A stretch of 24,689 nt of DNA, taken from assembly GCA_002337215.1 (NCBI GenBank), contig DDFO01000060.1:27294-51982 (forward strand), in the 5' to 3' direction. Each line of letters opens with the position of its first letter. Position 1 is the stretch's first letter. The notes beneath the pieces are model-generated. The model did no database searches. It was not told the origin of the DNA and worked only from the letters and a program-made list of their open reading frames with translations. Origin of the DNA: Phycisphaerales bacterium UBA1926. GTDB taxonomy: Bacteria > Planctomycetota > Phycisphaerae > Phycisphaerales > UBA1924. Shown in pieces: positions 23,514 through 24,689 of this stretch. A program made the position numbers and the translations under genes.

Positions 23514-24482
23514 TTACTTTGCCGGGTTGCAGATCCCGCACCAGGCAAACGCTGTGACACCGCGCCGCTCACCCTCGACGGACGCCTGGGGTGCCGGCAC
23601 GCTCGCGATCGGCGTGAGGAACCGATCCCGGAACCGCGCCTCAAATTGCCCGACCTTGTTCGTCCCCGTGATCCCCGCGTACTCCGTCGAGAGCAGACCG
23701 TCGATCTGCTCGATCCGGGACTCCGGGTGCGGGTGCGTCGACAGGAACTCCGGCTTACGCCCGCCCGAGGACGCCTCCGCCAGAATCTCCATCACCTGAC
23801 GCTGGCCGACCGGGTCGTATCCTGCGCGGGTCATGTACCGCATCCCGAGCATGTCGGCCTCGAGTTCCTGGCCCCGGCCGAAACTCAGCAGATAACCCTG
23901 CCCACCGTACCCGACGACGACATCAGTGAGCTGCTGGAGCGCCGCCGAATCACCCAGCCCCGCGGCCGCCGACGCGACCGACGCCAGCAGGCTCGTCCCC
24001 ATCGAAGTCTGTATCCGCTCGGGGACGTGCTCGGCCGTCACATGCCCGATCTCGTGCCCGAGCACACCCGCGAGCTGCGCCTCGCTGGTCATTTTCTCCG
24101 CCAGCCCCCGGCTCATGAACACCTTCCCGCCGGGCAGCGCAAACGCATTGATCACCGGCGAATCCAGCAGCGTGAACTCCCAGGGCAGCGAAGGGTTCTC
24201 GCCCTCCGTGAACGGCACCATGTTGAAGCCCACCTCAGACACGTACGCGTTGATCTGCGGGGAGGGCACCGAGCCCCCGTACTCCTGGGTCAACTGCGGC
24301 ATCGCCTCCTCGCCCAGCGCGATCTGCTGGCCCCGGCTCAGGTACCCGATCGCGAGCCGAGACTCGCCCGTCGCCTCGTTTACCGTGCATCCCCCCAGCA
24401 GCGGACCTACGAATGCACACAAGGCGCACGCCAGCATCGGCATCAGTCGGCGGGTCATCGTGGATGAACAATGCTGCGTCAT
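23514..24482 (-). CDS. M48 family metalloprotease lipoprotein (BepA/LoiP-like)
   Basis: 322 residues. A lipoprotein signal peptide ends at the lipobox LLGGC (C32), so the protein is probably membrane-anchored in the periplasm. The zinc site is HEIGH (143-147) with the third ligand E206 in the ExxAD motif ELEAD (206-210), followed by MLGMRYMTRAGYDP. The segments NAFALPGGKVFMSRGL (112-127) and FLSTHPHPESRIEQI are family hallmarks. Members degrade or help fold damaged envelope proteins; the target here is unknown. There is no TPR region, so it is closer to LoiP/YcaL than to BepA in size. The C-terminus has a Cys pair (WCGIC). ATG 24482 is preceded by AGGAG (24490-24494) at 7 bases; the in-frame extension to 24611 is not supported. 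Confidence 0.94.
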   Translation of the reverse strand: MTQHCSSTMTRRLMPMLACALCAFVGPLLGGCTVNEATGESRLAIGYLSRGQQIALGEEAMPQLTQEYGGSVPSPQINAYVSEVGFNMVPFTEGENPSLPWEFTLLDSPVINAFALPGGKVFMSRGLAEKMTSEAQLAGVLGHEIGHVTAEHVPERIQTSMGTSLLASVASAAAGLGDSAALQQLTDVVVGYGGQGYLLSFGRGQELEADMLGMRYMTRAGYDPVGQRQVMEILAEASSGGRKPEFLSTHPHPESRIEQIDGLLSTEYAGITGTNKVGQFEARFRDRFLTPIASVPAPQASVEGERRGVTAFAWCGICNPAK

Positions 24483-24489
24483 GGCTGAT

Positions 24490-24509
24490 CTCCTGCCGGC
24501 GAATGCCGG
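24490..24509 (-). promoter_or_regulatory. Ribosome binding site of the M48 gene with adjoining small hairpin
   Basis: AGGAG (24490-24494) lies 7 bases before ATG 24482. Immediately upstream in the message, CCGGC-ATTC-GCCGG (24496-24509 on the plus strand) can form a 5-bp GC stem with a 4-base loop, one base away from the ribosome site. It may influence access to the site or be chance in GC-rich DNA. Confidence 0.45.
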
Positions 24510-24617
24510 TGGGCAAAGGCTTGGTACTGTTTTCTCGCCCGGGTCCGTAAAAAAGGATAGCCGGGCGTCCCGGGGCCAGGAATCGCCCCCAAACCGGACG
24601 AATCGGGGCACACAGCG

Positions 24618-24689
24618 ATGAACGCAACATCCGACGATCGGACACGCCCGACGACAGCAAACCCCGAAGGCACGGTGTGGATGTCCGAC
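24618..24689 (+). CDS. Possible start of a plus-strand gene running out of the window
   Basis: From ATG 24618 the frame stays open for 24 codons to the last base. The predicted N-terminus is hydrophilic (MNATSDDRTRPTTANPEG) with no signal peptide. It would diverge from the M48 gene across 135 bases, which include the AT-rich stretch taaaaaagga near 24547-24556. No strong ribosome site is seen (GGGG 11 bases before). Product cannot be named from so short a piece. Confidence 0.35.
   Translation, partial: MNATSDDRTRPTTANPEGTVWMSD

Noticed and set aside
24540..24575. CCGGG-ACG-CCCGG followed by a T-run on the minus strand as a terminator upstream of the M48 gene
   Set aside because: Six bases separate stem and T-run, and no minus-strand gene is known to end there; more likely a promoter-side AT-rich patch.
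1..24689. Frequent GATC/CGATCG motifs as a repeat family or phase signal
   Set aside because: They arise from preferred codons (ATC, GAT, CGA, TCG) in coding frames and show no regular spacing.
1..24689. tRNA, rRNA, CRISPR, insertion sequence or prophage content
   Set aside because: Read on both strands; no cloverleaf, regularly spaced repeats, terminal inverted repeats with transposase, or phage genes were recognised.

Overview
The window is GC-rich, with a strong preference for G or C at third codon positions and dense coding on both strands. The gene set points to a planctomycete, probably of the Phycisphaerae type. The main reason is a long run of genes for a BatA-type protein, a VWA/GATase-like membrane protein, a DUF4175-like coiled-coil protein, an exported alpha/alpha-toroid ('squalene oxidase repeat') protein and Lys/Pro- or Gln-rich secreted proteins. 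As far as I recall this combination is typical of Planctomycetota. The taxonomic call is inference, because no rRNA or other marker gene is present.

Layout. 1-531 (+) is the 3' end of tryptophan 2,3-dioxygenase. 532-714 is a short convergent gap with a perfect 8-bp inverted repeat. 715-5435 (-) encodes a two-gene RND efflux system: the membrane fusion protein is transcribed first, then the inner-membrane pump, with a GTGA overlap. After a 275-bp gap, 5711-18360 (-) holds a seven-gene operon read from right to left: DUF58, BatA/VWA, VWA/GATase-like, DUF4175-like, a secreted Gln/Pro-rich protein, a toroid protein and an exported beta-rich protein. Five of its six junctions are 4-base stop/start overlaps and the sixth is a 10-base gap. 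18449-19588 (-) is an exported protein of uncertain family. A divergent 129-bp gap separates it from 6-phosphofructokinase (19718-20971, +) and a small TM2-domain membrane protein (21043-21273, +). Two neighbouring zf-TFIIB-type genes follow on the minus strand (21295-21708 and 21896-22405); the second has lost most of its zinc ligands. A cytosolic M19 dipeptidase (22411-23451, +) diverges from the second zf-TFIIB gene with only 5 bases between the start codons. An M48 metalloprotease lipoprotein (23514-24482, -) and the possible first codons of a plus-strand gene (24618 to the end) close the window.

How the genes work together. The seven-gene operon is the most distinctive content. It resembles the MoxR-DUF58-VWA clusters of other bacteria, but no MoxR ATPase is encoded next to it in this window. 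It adds a very large membrane-anchored coiled-coil protein and three exported proteins, so the likely site of action is the cell envelope. Its biochemical role is unknown to me. The rest is housekeeping: kynurenine-pathway tryptophan breakdown, glycolysis, peptide turnover, envelope protein quality control and efflux. No mobile element, tRNA, rRNA or CRISPR array was seen.
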